Origin: Metallyticus violacea
Taxonomy: Eukaryota; Arthropoda; Insecta; Mantodea; Metallyticidae
Direction of reading: 5' to 3'
Length of the DNA: 64,000 bases
NCBI GenBank assembly: GCA_030762175.1
Contig: CM060842.1
Span: forward strand, 70,173,501-70,237,500
Under the pieces are notes generated by a model, which ran no database searches, was not told the origin of the DNA, and saw only the letters and a program-made list of their open reading frames with translations. The position numbers and the translations under genes are program-made. Positions 12,483-25,249 of this stretch are shown piece by piece; the first letter of the stretch is position 1, and each line of letters begins with the position of its first letter.

Positions 12483-12625
12483 AATATTAAAATCGTGGCA
12501 GGACCTTCGCCCAGAAGACTCAGACCGCGCCACTGAAGATGTCCTCCGCAGTTGAGGATTAAATGTTTGGACTCCTTAGCTCCAAGAGACCGCGGGTCCT
12601 TCCGGCCGTGAAAGCTTCCGATTAC
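12483..12625. mobile_element. GC-richer Penelope-tail-like fragment
   Basis: A 140-bp block of clearly higher GC. It contains CACTGAAGATGTCCTCCGCA, a stem TCCTC/GAGGA, then AAATGTTTGGAC: the layout of the Penelope hammerhead variant with CTGAAGATG. It also holds CGGCCGTGAAAGCTTCCG, resembling the tail of the palindrome near 51.8 kb. The family assignment is inferred. Confidence 0.45.
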
Positions 12626-15600
12626 TCAATATTAAAATTAGTCAAAAATTTTGTTCTAATCAGCCCTCAACAAATTTTAAGTAATAATTGACATTAGAAT
12701 TACCTTTATATAAACAAATTTGGTTCAGTTTTTAAAACTATGCAATTTTAACATGTGACAATTGTAACAATCAAAAAGAAAATACTTCAGAGCAATATCA
12801 TTTGTATCTCTTTTTACATTCCATAATATTTCATTTAATGCAAAATGCATGTACTGTTTACATATTCCCTGTTCTGTGTGTCAGTCATATTTGAATAATT
12901 GAGGTACATATATCTGTAAAGTATTGGGCACACTAGCAGGTTAAAAGGCCTATAATTGATGTAAAGCAAGCATGTTGTTACATTTATAACAAAAAAATAC
13001 TACTATAAAGCAAATTATTTTTAATGTTATTTTAGTTAAATTTTAATCCAATCAATTCAATAGTGAAACAAATGTTATTTGTTATACATTTCCAAATTCA
13101 AATAAAGCTTAAACCTTACAAGACATCCTATAAAAGATAGCCTTGAAGTATGAAGGCTGGTAAATGCTGAGAATTATACTTCTTACCAGAATCAGTATAA
13201 TATTTGCATTCATTTTATGATAAGAGAGGCATCTTATTGCTTAATTTTATAATAATACTTCTAACAGAAGAAAACTTAATCAGCTTCCCACTTTTCACCA
13301 AATCAGTATAATTGTATTTCAGTTTATTATATTAAAACCAAAGCATTGAAAGTGTCTTCAAATAAAAATTTGATACAGACACCAAAATAAGCCTGACCTT
13401 TCAAATATAATTGCTTATATGTTAAAGTATCTTTATTTCAATAATGTATATATATGTTGCCAGGACATTTATACCATTGACTGCACATATTACAAAAACA
13501 AATAACTCTGAAACATGAATGCATTTAAAAGTGTGTTATATCTTTTAATACTGATATAGTTTACCCTATACATATTCATTCATAAACTTCCTTTTTATAA
13601 ATCAAATTAAGAAATTTTCTCAACAGCTAGAAAGTCCTTGATACCCCTTTGACAATAGAATAAAGGGCGAGACAGATATTCTGAATTATTAAATACTTTT
13701 GTTAAAAGAATATTAATTATGATTTGCCTTTAAAATAAAACTTTTCCATTTATCACATTTCAGAAAATTTATATTACTCTCTTATATGACAGATAGTTCT
13801 ACTAATATAATCCCATTAAAATTACAGACTCTTGTGTGCTTGGAATACCTATATTGATAGTTGTATGTTTCCCAACATCCATTTGAATTTTATTAGTTAG
13901 GCCTATTTTAAGAAACTTGCTTAACAGGCTCCAGAATATTATTATTTAAATTTTAAAAAATAATGCCCATAGTTAGTGTAATATTATGATATTTAAGCAT
14001 TTTTACTGTCAGAATGTTGTATGGTGAACAAAAAGTATATATTGTTTATCATCTTAAAATTAATATTGATATAGAAATTTTACATGTTTTAAATGGAGAA
14101 TTAAATAAATCTTGAGTTTAGATTTATGATAAAGCTGATTCAGCACATAATTTAAAAATTGTGTCAAAAAGAAAATAGTCATTTATATAGCAGAAGAAGA
14201 GTAGAAAACACAGCAGATGCATTTGTTATAGCACCTCCTTTGCTATATAACACAAACACTTTGAAAGGAGATAAGGAAAATGTAACTTATATCAGAAGAA
14301 GAAAAATGAAGAGCAGGAAAGAGAGGACGGTATTGTTAGTTGCATTAATTGAAAAAATAGTAATAGTTACTGCATATTATGATATGCTACTTTCACATTA
14401 ATGCTACTAAGTTTATAATGTTATATTGGTTTCAAAGATGTTGTTTAAATGTAAAATAGCAAGAATGGAGATTATTGAAAAATTAATCTTCATTATTAAT
14501 GCAGAACTGGTACAATGATTTGCATTAAATTTTGGCTAATTGAAAAGGGTCAAGCCAATTATGCCATATACCATATTTCAAATGTAGGCTACCCTATTCA
14601 TTTCCTTAATTACAGCAACATTAAACTTTCAGATCCATCTGTTTGCAGTGTTGGTTCAAGTACTTCTCTAGTTTAATTACAATTGCAAAATTGTATTTTT
14701 ATATCATCTTCATATATTTTAATAGAACCATGTTTCTAGAAACAGAGTATTATATTCTTATATAATGCTAGCACAATCAAATAGACTTTGCCAAAAAAAA
14801 ATGAAGAGGAGGAATATTTGAGCATCATTATATGTTTAAATATAGAACAAGCCTTTACATCCAGCTTCTCATACTATGTAGATATTAAAATAAGCACCCA
14901 ATGATCTAATTCTAGTGCTTATCTTTTTAAATGGCATGGCTTGAATTGCATTATTTTACTGCATTTAATAGAATAACATTAGTCTGTACATTTAGTTTTT
15001 AGACATATTTTCAGCATATCAGAATTGTTTTATTGAATGTTATTTCTACTTTTGAAGCAAATAAAATGTATACTTTTATTGAATATTTTAAATATTTAGC
15101 TATCTGGGTTAATGGATGATTTTCTCTATATATACATATATATGCTCTTATGTTATGTGCATGCAAGTGTGTATCTGTGTGTAAAATATAATATAGAGTT
15201 TTACAATATTATAGCTAGGAAATACTGCTTAATATGCACTGTTATATCAGTTTTTAATCTGTTTTATTTGTTAACATATTTTTCATATACAGAAATAAAT
15301 CATTATCTGCCTGTTTTTGGATGGGAAAATTTTAAAATATAGCATTCCAAATGCAAAAGTTGATGTAACTAAATGAACTTAATTTTAGGTAACTTAAACA
15401 AAATAACAAATACTAAAAAATTTTTCATAGAACTCTGTGCCAAGACAATATATTTAATTATGCTTGCTATTTATCTTTGAAGCACTGGAGCATAATGCGT
15501 ATATTATAAGTCGTACTATTTTGATGTAAGTAGTAAAAGAAGAAAATATTATCAGGAAAGGGAAAGGAACAAAAATCTGAAGTAACCTTAATCTAAGCCT

Positions 15601-17198
15601 AATTATACAAAAGAATCAAAAGATAAGAGGGGAAGTCAATCATATTTACTCAAATGTTTATGCTTCTAATTTTACTATATGTACTGTAATTAAAATTAAT
15701 AGCTAATTCATAGGACTTGAATTGAACTGCAAGATCTTATCCCTCTTCACTGTAATATATAACCTTTTAAAGAAATCTGAACAAATTGTTGCATACCCTC
15801 CCTAAAAGTTCCAGAAGTAAATAAGCTGCTACTTAGATTTTCCTGATTTGCTGTATTAGAAATTATACTTTCACAGCATTAGTATCTGATAGCTGCCACA
15901 TAGATATTTCACACTTTTGCAAAATCAGAAATTAACTTTTTGTTGTTTAATAAGAATCTATGAGAAAATTATATTATCCTTATCCTTTTGGTATAAGATC
16001 CTCAGATTTATTGCCTTCCTTCCTTCCTTCCTTCCTTTTATTTTTTTTTTATTAATTAATATAAAATTACATCCAAGCAATTTGCAGATCTTCAATACAT
16101 GAATAAAATTAGAGTATAAGTAAATGACTTTGAAGGCTCTCAGTGCCCAGAGCTACATGGCATTTACCTTTTTGAATTAAACTTCCTGCTTCCCATCCAG
16201 GCAACTTTGGCTCAGGATACAAACAGTACCATTAATTTTTGATCCACCACCCAAACCAAATGAGTCATAGATGTGGCTCTGAGGGTTGTTGCTGTACATC
16301 AGACATTAGTGCAGAATTCTGGCAATGTGGGCTTTACATATGGGTATAATCTATCTTAAAATTATTATAATTAAAATAATTATACTTATGGAATAAATAA
16401 CAAAAAAATTATGCAAATAAGCTCCAAACTTACAATAAAAATTACAATAAAAATTTAACAAAATATGACAATATTGCCTTTGGATTATCAGCATTTTCAT
16501 CTAAATAAAGTTATTAATTAATTTCATATCATTTATGCATTTATAAACAAATTTTCAAAACTAGATTCAGTTGGCAGAGTATCAATATGAAACCAGATGC
16601 AAAAGTGGAGAAGGGAAAGCTTGCAGCCTTCTTGGATCAAATAATTTGGGTTGGGTTTTTTTCCAAATTTTTCCCTCATACTGATAGAGGAAAGGTCTAG
16701 ATGCCAACATACTTCAAAATCATCTGCAAATTCACTCACTCACTCACTCTCACTCACTCACTCACTCACTCACTCACTCACTCACTTACTCACTCACTCA
16801 CTGAAATAGCTTGCAGTAACATGGAATGTTCAATAAATTCACCCAAAAATATTTTATAATTTATGTACAACATTTTATTGTTCACTAGCACAGCATTAGA
16901 GAGCTGTACAGTAATTCTCTGTCCTTCCTAGAACTGTGCTGTTTTTAAGTGACAATTATAGCAGTCATTTGCTCCTATGAATAAATAACAATCAATATTA
17001 TAATAGGATGAGGTTAAGTATGACTGCCTAAACTCATAAACAAAATCAGCACTCCAAATTTCAAAATTCTCTCAGAAGAAGCAGAATGCCCAGAATGTTG
17101 CTTTCATGCAAACATGAACAATACTAAAGTCTAAATTTAAAATAATTTTGTGTCAGAACTAATACACTGAAGCAATTAATATATTCTTAATTTGCTGT
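12626..17198. other. Long AT-rich stretch, no gene seen
   Basis: About 4.6 kb of AT-rich DNA without a supportable exon or transposon. Low-complexity patches include a CTTC run near 16016-16035 and the CACT microsatellite listed separately. Confidence 0.6.
16733..16802. repeat. CACT microsatellite
   Basis: Tandem CACT units with two small interruptions. Confidence 0.93.
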
Positions 17199-17242
17199 TG
17201 AGTCAATTTAATACTCTTATGCTCTACTCACCATTAAATTAT

Positions 17243-17283
17243 ACAGAACATGTTTCACAGGCCTTTGCTGCATCATCAGCTGT
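17243..17283 (-). ncRNA. Hammerhead-like core in PLE-2 left end
   Basis: On minus the order is ACAG, CTGATGA, a stem of about 4 bp (GCAG with CTGT), GAAAC, the palindrome ACATGT, then CTGT. ACAG and CTGT can form helix I and GTT is an allowed NUH cleavage triplet. All core residues are intact. Minimal hammerheads with very short helix III are documented in Penelope-like elements; activity is not shown here. Confidence 0.6.
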
Positions 17284-17440
17284 GCGTCGATTGCCAGAAT
17301 TTGTTGATGGTTGAATGGACTTGATATAGCTCTTATAGACATTTTATGCACTTTTGAGTTAATTTGTCTTCTTTTGGGATCTCAAAGTTCATAACCTTAT
17401 AGTCACAACATTGATAGCAAGTAAAGAAATAACCATTCAC

Positions 17441-17760
17441 ATGAAATTTACTTATCATCCTTGGGCCACCAAAAAATTCCAGAAAATACTCAGAGAGTTT
17501 GGTATTACTTTGTCCCCAGTGAACAAATTCAGCCTATATAATCTGTTCAACTCTGGTGATAATGATAAAATACTGATGACAAGAAGCCAGGAACCTATAA
17601 AATCAATTGCTCGGAATGCAGCAAAACATATATTGGCAAAACAAAATGAAAAAGAAAGACAAAAAGAAACATTGAAATTAGACTGAAGGAATACTATAAA
17701 TATCAGGTACAATCAGATAGACAAATCAGCAGTTGTCCATCACTTTTAGAGAGATAAACA
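17441..17760 (+). pseudogene. Penelope C-terminal protein with GIY-YIG remnant
   Basis: The frame begins MKFTYHPWATKKFQKILREF and ITLSPVNKFSLYNLF, the linker between RT and nuclease. After a one-base frame change it reads GTYKINCSECSKTYIGKTK, a GIY-YIG core with its CxxC pair. The downstream part is interrupted by stops. The RT domain is missing, so this is a 5'-truncated copy. Confidence 0.85.
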
Positions 17761-18050
17761 TGATATAGAAATGGAAGTCAGATTACTGAAATTTATAGAT
17801 AGCCTTTGGAGCTGGGAATATGGAAAACAAAATTTATAAAAAATATGAAGATAAGATTATGAACTTCAAGATACAAATAGAAGATAAATTAATCCAAAAG
17901 ATTATAAATTGTTCACAAGAACTACACCAAGTCCATTCTACCATTGATGAATTTGGCAATCGAATCACAATTGATGATGTGGGCAAACGCCTGTAAAACA
18001 TGTTCTGTATAATTCAATGGTAAGTGGAGCATAAGAATATTAAATTAATT

Positions 18051-19117
18051 CATCAGCTAATTAAGAACTGCAGTCTAATTTCTCACTACAATGAAATCCA
18101 ACTGGTCTTACCACATCAGTAGCAATCATATCACTATAACTAAAACACTAAATACTAAATAGAGCTTGGGGATACAGGCAATGTGGGTATATCTCTATTG
18201 TTTATTATCAGCAATCGAATATTTTCTACCATGGATTTAAAATTGCCTTAGCATCAGCCATAGAGTATAATTTACCCAAAATTATGCCTAGCATTCTGAT
18301 ATAGTTAAATAAGAGCAAGTTCCTGCATTGCAGCCAGAAACTCTAACCCACTCCATCTGACATTCTGTACCTTAGCTTGCATCAGACTTGATGCATCTTG
18401 CTGATGAAGGAATTGTTCCATCTCTGCTGATTATATATAGACCTATAACATTAACAAAAAAATAGTTTAAAAATTGCCCACAAGCAAAACATTTCAAATG
18501 GACATCTCATTTCTTCTTCTCTTTTTTGAAAGAACGTTATAAGTGAGATCAACTTGTAGATGCAACTCTCAAAGAAGTGCTATTATTTAAAATGATTTAA
18601 AGAACTTAAACAGTTGATAAACAATATATCAATGAGCTTGTAAATTGACATAGAGCCAATAATCAAAATAATGCAATTTTGGAAAGTGAACGTAACTATT
18701 TAAAATAATTTAGTGTTTGCTGCCAGATATGAAGTTCTCCCCCCTCCCACTCCCCAAAATAGCTCAATTGAAAGTGACTGAAGCAGACAGTACAGCTATA
18801 TGAAAATATTACCAGCTAATCTTGCAGGACAGTTGACTCTTATGTATCAATTAGGGAATACTGACTGCAATGATAGTATGCCATCCATCTCATAATACAA
18901 TCCAGCTATAGAAAATGCATCACAAATCTTCATACATTCCGAAAAGAACTTATATTTCAAATGATAAAAATGCACAGGAAAGAAAAGAAAAATTCAGCAA
19001 AATATTAGTAAACTAAAGTCAAAAGTATATAGCTAAGATAACGGGTATTAATTAGAAAGCAAAAACAAAATATAGTGCATAAAATAAGGTTTCAGAGTTA
19101 TAAGTCAATGATCATAA
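18051..19117. other. AT-rich DNA, nothing recognised
   Basis: No conserved coding segment or repeat structure seen. Confidence 0.55.
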
Positions 19118-19410
19118 AAGTTGTAGTTGATACTCTATACTTGCCTTCTAAACCCAAGATCACAGGTTCAAACCTGGCCAGGATCGATGGATTTTTTCGG
19201 GCGTAAAAATCCTAAGTATGGCTTCCTTCAGAAGGGAAGTAAAGCCATGGGTCCCGTATCATACATTTATGGCACAAAAAAGAACCTCAAGTCTGAAAGA
19301 AGAGGCCTCTGAGCAAAATTTATCAGTCGTTTCACACCCTGAATAGAATGGGATGCTAATGACCTGTGATGTTAAAGAGCATCCATAAATAAAGCAATAA
19401 AAAAAAACAT
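19118..19410 (+). mobile_element. tRNA-derived SINE, family A, copy 3
   Basis: B box GGTTCAAACCTGGCCAGGAT near 19165, body AAAATCCTAAGTATGGCTTC and GAACCTCAAGTCTGAAAGAA, and an A-rich 3' end (AATAAAGCAATAAAAAAAAA). It appears the best preserved of the three copies. Confidence 0.85.
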
Positions 19411-22400
19411 ATTCTATAATATATGTACATCTAATTTATTGCAGAAATAAATTTTAAAATTATTGACAGCAGAAAATAATAAATTGTATTAATGTTGAGG
19501 AAAACTTACAGCTTCATCAGATAAAGTTAATAATAGAATTACTGGAAAAATTATCTATTACCATTGCACATTATATCATTGTTGTGTGCTTGAAGTATGT
19601 TTGATAAACAATTACTGACTAATTTTCACTATCAATTGTGAAAAGAATAACTAAAAAAGTGTTTTTTTTTACTTTACAAAAGTGTGCCATAATTTTGGTT
19701 TTTGTTTCATTTTTATAGATTCATAGTTCAACTTTGCTATCACCATAAGCATTTTATATGCATCCTTGCATGCATTTGTTAAAATAAGCACCTGTTTATT
19801 CATGTATTAAAGCCATTTTTCTAGCTTAGGTTATAGAAAAGCATGAAATTTATTTTAGTGTGATGCATTTGGATACCATTGTTTCAACAACAGAAAGTTT
19901 TGCATGTGTATATGCTCACCTATTTTGTGCTTGTATTGTTTGATATTCATATTTCAAAAATATTCATTAATGCACCATTTATGCATTCATGCTGCTGTGG
20001 ATGGGTGCTTATTTTAAAATTAACATGCAAGGGTTACCTGTGACAGCCTTAAATAAGAGATGGTCTTTGAAATGCACTTGGAATTGTCACAAAAATTTTA
20101 TAGTAACTTCCTGCAGCTTAATTTATTACTACTAAAGAAAATAATGTAAAAGTATTTTTAGGTGCATGTGAAAAATTCTATTTATTCTTTTTGTTTATTT
20201 ATTTTGTTTATTTTTTTTCACTTTATTTATTTTCTTTCTTTTCTTCTTTACTCCCTTCTTTCATTCTTCATTTTTAACAGTATAATGTGAATCAATAGAT
20301 GTAATTTTCTTATTCCTATTTAGATGTACAACATTATTATGTTCATTCTGTCTCTGTAAAGCAGAAATTTTCTTGTGGAGAATAATAAAGAATCTAATGT
20401 AGCCTGTAGTTACAACTGTAGGTATTTTTTAATTAGTATGCATATTAAAGGACTAAAGTTTTATTTATTTAAAGCATTCAACTTAAAAATTAATAAATTA
20501 CTTCATTAATTAATTCTAACACACAAATATATCTGTCCTCTTTTCCTATCATTCTTTGTGTTTTGTGATAATTAGAACCACTCATTAGGGTAACTTTAGT
20601 CATCAATACTTCATGTTCATTTGTATCATCATTAATTCATTCCGTTCATCATTTCAAGACCTAGTAGGTAAGACACTACATTACATGCTTAGCAAAAAAA
20701 TGTTTAATACTTAATTACCAAAATATTATTCCTTGAGATTAAAATGTTATGAAAATTATATTGTGATTTAAAATATCACAAAATAAGTTCTACTTCCAAT
20801 TTATCATTTCATCTCATGTCTCATCACTCTGTGATGCCACAGTAGTAACAGCTATTAAACATAAATCAAATATATTGAAACTTTTAAGTTGTACAGATTT
20901 CCAAATATAGTGTAGAGTCATAACTAAATTATGTGAGGATATTAAATGGATTATTGTGCTTATATACTATTTTGTAAATGCTAATCCACTGCAAATAGGA
21001 GTTTATTGAATGCTCTGGAAAAAGATAGATTATTTAAGGATATAACACATTATATATATTTCAAATTATATATAAGAATCATTTGGAAAACTTCTCTTTA
21101 TTCAGACATATATAATATTTTATGTACAATATAAATTTACTTTAAAAAATATGTACCTAGTTTTTGCATTTAATGCAATATGTACATATTTTAATTAAAT
21201 AAGAAGCACTTAGAACATTTCTGCTTTATTCAAATATAAATTTTCTTTTATGTACAATATAAATTAGTAGAAAAAAATATATGTACTAATTTTTTCTGAT
21301 TTTTCTGTAAGTAAATTATAAACAAGTCATAATATATGGTCTTTGAATGTAAAGGTTCTATTGATCACTGTTTTGTTTTGGAAAATATTAAGTACTTCAA
21401 CAGATTTAAGATATATTTTATCTTATAATTTTCTTTTCTGAAATTTGGTACTAATAGTACATTTAGCAGTAGGTTAACATTTTTATGGCTGGATAATATC
21501 TTTAGTTAAAATGCTGTAATTTAAAATATGGGATGATTTGCTCTTAAAACTTTGTCATTCATAGAATATTAATTCTCATTGCAATTCAAGGTTATAACTG
21601 AAACTTTCAACAATACATATATTATTAGTAATATGTTATTGATATAGACAACTTAAATCTATGTTATTGATTTACATGTCATTTTTAAATATTGCAGTAT
21701 ATAAACAAAAATTTAGCTCTTTAAAATTAATTATAATTTTTAATCACCAAGATCATTTTATATGTACCTAATATAATTCAATTGTGATTATATATTATTT
21801 ATTTCAGAACAGTATTGCCTATTTTGTGGTGGAATATATTTTACAATTTCTTTTAAGTTTTTCTGATTTTCTCCAAAGATCCCTAAAATGTTTTTCTCTG
21901 GCTTTGGAGATACCTCTGTATTATTTGAAACTTAATCTGTTCTTCTAAGTCATTGTTAAAAGTTTTTAAATTCAATGTAGTTACTTCTTTTTCTGGACTA
22001 TAGAGTTCTTATATTGTACCTGATGTACAGTTTGAAAAAATGTACTTGATTTTCAAATGTGTATGTATAAATGTTGATAGTTATTAGTTCATTAGTTTGT
22101 GTAATTATTTTGAACTGAAATTTCATATGCTTCAGAATATACAGTTTCATTAAATATTTCTTAGCACACTAGAACAGCTGTTTACAAATTTGCTGATTTA
22201 ACCCATATTACAGATAATGTTTTTATTAACTGGTTAATTTTGTTTTATATATATATATATATATATATGGTCTAGCTTCTTGCCATTGAAGAACTCGCAG
22301 TAGTTCGAAATATAGCAATTTCAAGTGTGACTCTTTCTCTGTGTTTTATCTTTATCTACTTTTATTATTAGTGTTAATTTATATATATACATATATATAT

Positions 22401-22722
22401 ACACATATACATATGAATTTTAAATATTTACATCAGTATTATCTAAAGATATTTTTGTTTTTATAAATGAATATGTTACCTTTTATAGTAATTAAATTAT
22501 TCATTTTAAATCTTCTTGAGTGATGCAAGAAATGGTTTCATATTGTTCTATTGCTAGGCAGACCCTGGTATTAAAATAGATATTCTTAAACTTTTTTTCA
22601 TTACACTTCTTCATTGACTATTTTCTATGTGAAAACTATCATTAGATTTATCTATTCTTAATCAGCTATATTATAATATGTTGATTCGAAGATTTAAAAT
22701 AACTTCAATCTTATTTTTTCAG
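19411..22722. other. Probable receptor intron, AT-rich
   Basis: No exon was found. An AT dinucleotide run lies at 22246-22268. The acceptor TTATTTTTTCAG ends at 22722. The receptor exons that must precede 22723 (S1, M1, M2) were not found anywhere in 1-22722. Confidence 0.6.
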
Positions 22723-22920
22723 GCAACTTCAACACGAATTGTTGGGGGCATCTGGTGGTTCTTTACACTCATCATTATTTCATCTTATACTGCAAATCTT
22801 GCTGCATTTCTGACTGTAGAGCGAATGATTACGCCAATTGAAAATGCAGAAGATTTGGCAGGTCAAACAGAAATCTCCTATGGAACCTTAGATAGTGGAT
22901 CTACAATGACATTTTTTAGG
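22723..22920 (+). CDS. Kainate-type glutamate receptor, exon with M3 and start of S2
   Basis: This internal exon of an ionotropic glutamate receptor gives 66 codons, phase 0 at both ends, between acceptor TTTTTTCAG and donor AGG/GTATGT. It begins ATSTRIVGG and continues through M3 ([20 protein letters not shown]), including SYTANLAAF, the gating motif at the channel mouth. It then enters ligand-binding lobe S2 with [14 protein letters not shown], whose Ser-Thr contacts the glutamate ligand in the family. The protein sits in neuronal or muscle plasma membrane as a glutamate-gated cation channel. Kainate-type fits better than AMPA or NMDA because of STRIVGG and the S2 wording. The pore loop with the Q/R site is in a missing upstream exon, so ion selectivity cannot be judged. 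Confidence 0.96.
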
Positions 22921-24068
22921 GTATGTATAATGCAATATTGTGTTGTTTTTTTTTTCTTATTTATGTGAGATTTTAATTCCATATTTTAATAAGTTATGGC
23001 TAAATAAGCATTATTCTATAATTGATATCATTATATGATTTAGTTGAACTACACACTCTTAATGCTTCACTTACATGTCATAATGTAGTTTAACTAAATC
23101 ATACAATGATATCAATTAATGATTAGCTTCAGTATGCAAGTTTCAATTTACATTTTATTTAAGTATTATTCTGTTGAAGGGAAACTTAGTACTGAAAAGT
23201 TAAAGGCCAGTTCAATGCAATAAATGGAACAAAAATGTTGAATGCTACTTTGACCTTGGACAAAAGATAATACTTTGACCCTTTGATAAAAAAAAATATT
23301 CCATTTTTTAATGTGCTATATTGTGGTACTATGTCAAAGTTTGCACATTCATATTATAATAGAAGCTTAACAGTATATAATCTTAAAAAATATTCCCTCA
23401 GTAATAAAAGCAATTTGGCATTGGTACAACTGTATTAGTGTTCTTTTCATTGTTTGCAGAAAGCTATATGGGCAGTAGTCTGCTGTTTCAGAATTTTCTT
23501 TTTCTTTTAATTATTATCAACCTTGAGCATATACTCTTCCTAGGGTCAATATGTATATTTCAGGCAGTTTATATTTTTGGAATATATAAAATTGTAACAT
23601 TATTTATAGTAACAATTATCATTTTACAATTATCTTATACATATTGTACATATATGTATATATTATTAGATTTGATACTGTAGTTTTAATTAAGAAGTGT
23701 TACCATATATGTCATAAACAATTATTTATCAAAGGTGTAAGAAATGCAGCAAAAAATAGAAGGTTCTTTAGTTCTTTTGAGTGCATATTAAAGCTTTTCC
23801 TCTCCTCCACTGATTTTTCATGGATACATATCATATGTGATATAATTTGGTCCTGAAATTGTTGCAAAAGAATTTGAGTAGATGTAAATTCTAATTTAAT
23901 TATTAATTACATTAATTCATAACTTTAATTTTATGACCAAAAAATTAAGTTTTTTTCCCTCTCTCTCTCTCCCCATTTAAGAGAGGGCATTATTTCAAAA
24001 TTTATGGTGAAAAAAATAAAAATAAATAATAAATGAGCTACTGTTTCCTATTGTTTCTTATTGCACAG
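22921..24068. other. Receptor intron
   Basis: Donor GTATGT at 22921 and acceptor TTGCACAG ending at 24068. It holds one Penelope-type palindrome (23019-23120) and a CT-rich tract near 23955-23975. Confidence 0.85.
23019..23120. repeat. Penelope-type short palindrome, family B
   Basis: Outer inverted ends ATTGATATCATTATATGATT and its near complement ending at 23120 enclose CACTCTTAATGCTTCACTTA and CATGTCATAATGTAG. It matches the longer palindrome at 38956-39216 at its ends but lacks the hammerhead centre, so it is a deletion derivative. Confidence 0.78.
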
Positions 24069-24294
24069 GACTCAATGATAGAAACATACAAAAAGATGTG
24101 GCGATTTATGGAGAACAAAAAACCTTCAGTGTTTGTGTCAACATATGCTGAGGGAATCCAAAGAGTTCTTGAAGGCAACTATGCCTTTCTGATGGAATCC
24201 ACCATGTTGGATTATATTGTACAAAGGGACTGTAATCTTACACAAATTGGTGGACTTTTGGATTCTAAAGGATATGGAATTGCAACACCCATGG
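24069..24294 (+). CDS. Kainate-type glutamate receptor, S2 lobe exon
   Basis: The exon starts in phase 0 with [20 protein letters not shown] and runs through the S2 lobe to GYGIATPMG, ending after one base of the Gly codon (donor G/GTAAGC at 24295). It contains [11 protein letters not shown]; the Glu of LMES is the residue that holds the ligand amino group across the family. [10 protein letters not shown] follows as in insect and vertebrate kainate subunits. The acceptor is TTGCACAG. The frame joins FFR to DSM without insertion, matching the family. All expected S2 residues are present, so this copy looks functional. Confidence 0.96.
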
Positions 24295-25249
24295 GTAAGC
24301 ATAAAATTTGAAACATAAGAACACTGTTCACATAGAAAAAAAGTCAGTGGAGTTCTTTGAATTACAGCTGGCAGAAAGTTTTTCCTGTTGTGGTGGCTGC
24401 ACTTCAGTCTTAAGCAGTAAGCAACTCAGGTTGCCCCATAATTCAAATAACTTCAATGTACCGGCAATAATTTATATTTGAACTTTTCTCTGAAGAGCCC
24501 ATACTAACATAAAGTGTTTAAATTGATTTAAATCATGTGTGAGTATACAGACTATAATAATGGAAAGCTTAGGTCACCATGTACTCACTGCTGTAAGCAG
24601 TATAACAGAGCATGCATATCACATAATAATTAGAAGTATTTTTTGTTTTAAAATCCACTTTATTGATTGATATTAACATTTTGTTTTACTTTTTCAATAA
24701 TTTGCAATTTTTTTAGGCCAATGTGTTACTATTATTAATTAATATCATCATCATCATCATCATCCATTTCTAATTATTCTACAATATGCTGGAATCCAAG
24801 AAAAATGTATTTATGCTATATTCACTAAAATCTAGATCATTCATTTATTGAATTTTGAAATTCCACAAAATGCAGATGATGTCATTCTGAGCTGATTTTA
24901 CACAAATAATTTTTAAATTAACTTTTTTAAACAGAAATAATTTGGTAGCTAATTAATAATGTTAACTTAAGAATTTCAATGTGCTTTAATGGCAACAGAA
25001 TTTACAGAATGCTTTGAAAGTTTTTTCTATTTTGCAAAAAGTGTGCAAAGTGAGATATTAAGTTGATGACTCTAACATTAATAAATTTGCTAGCATTATG
25101 CTATTTGTTACCTTCATTTGATCATAGGAGTCGACACAGTAACACCATCATACTTCACTTGTTTAAAATCCAAAACATGTTTCAAAAGTACTCATTTATG
25201 GTATTTATCAGTAGCAAAAAAAAAAAAAAAAAAAAAGTGTTAGTATATA
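24295..25249. other. Receptor intron, no repeat recognised
   Basis: AT-rich, with a short ATC run near 24747-24762 and a poly-A tract at about 25217-25237. Confidence 0.6.

Larger units (their letters stand above)
17199..18050. mobile_element. Penelope-like element fragment with inverted ends (PLE-2)
   Basis: The left end (17199-17283) contains ATTTAATACTCTTATGCTCT and AATTATACAGAACATGTTTC; the right end (17971-18050) has them in inverse orientation (AAACATGTTCTGTATAATTC, then AAGTGGAGCATAAGAATATT). Between them lies decayed Penelope C-terminal coding sequence on +. Both ends hold hammerhead-like cores. The outer sequence recurs at 43150-43198. Confidence 0.85.

Noticed and set aside
16733..16802. 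CRISPR-like regular repeats
   Set aside because: It is a plain tetranucleotide microsatellite without spacers, in a eukaryotic genome.
6031..19410. Possible tRNA genes at the SINE heads
   Set aside because: A- and B-box matches exist, but the cloverleaf is not complete and each is followed by the same long SINE body.
1..22722. Missing receptor exons for S1, M1 and M2
   Set aside because: Reading all open segments upstream of 22723 gave nothing resembling these parts; they are taken to be outside the window.
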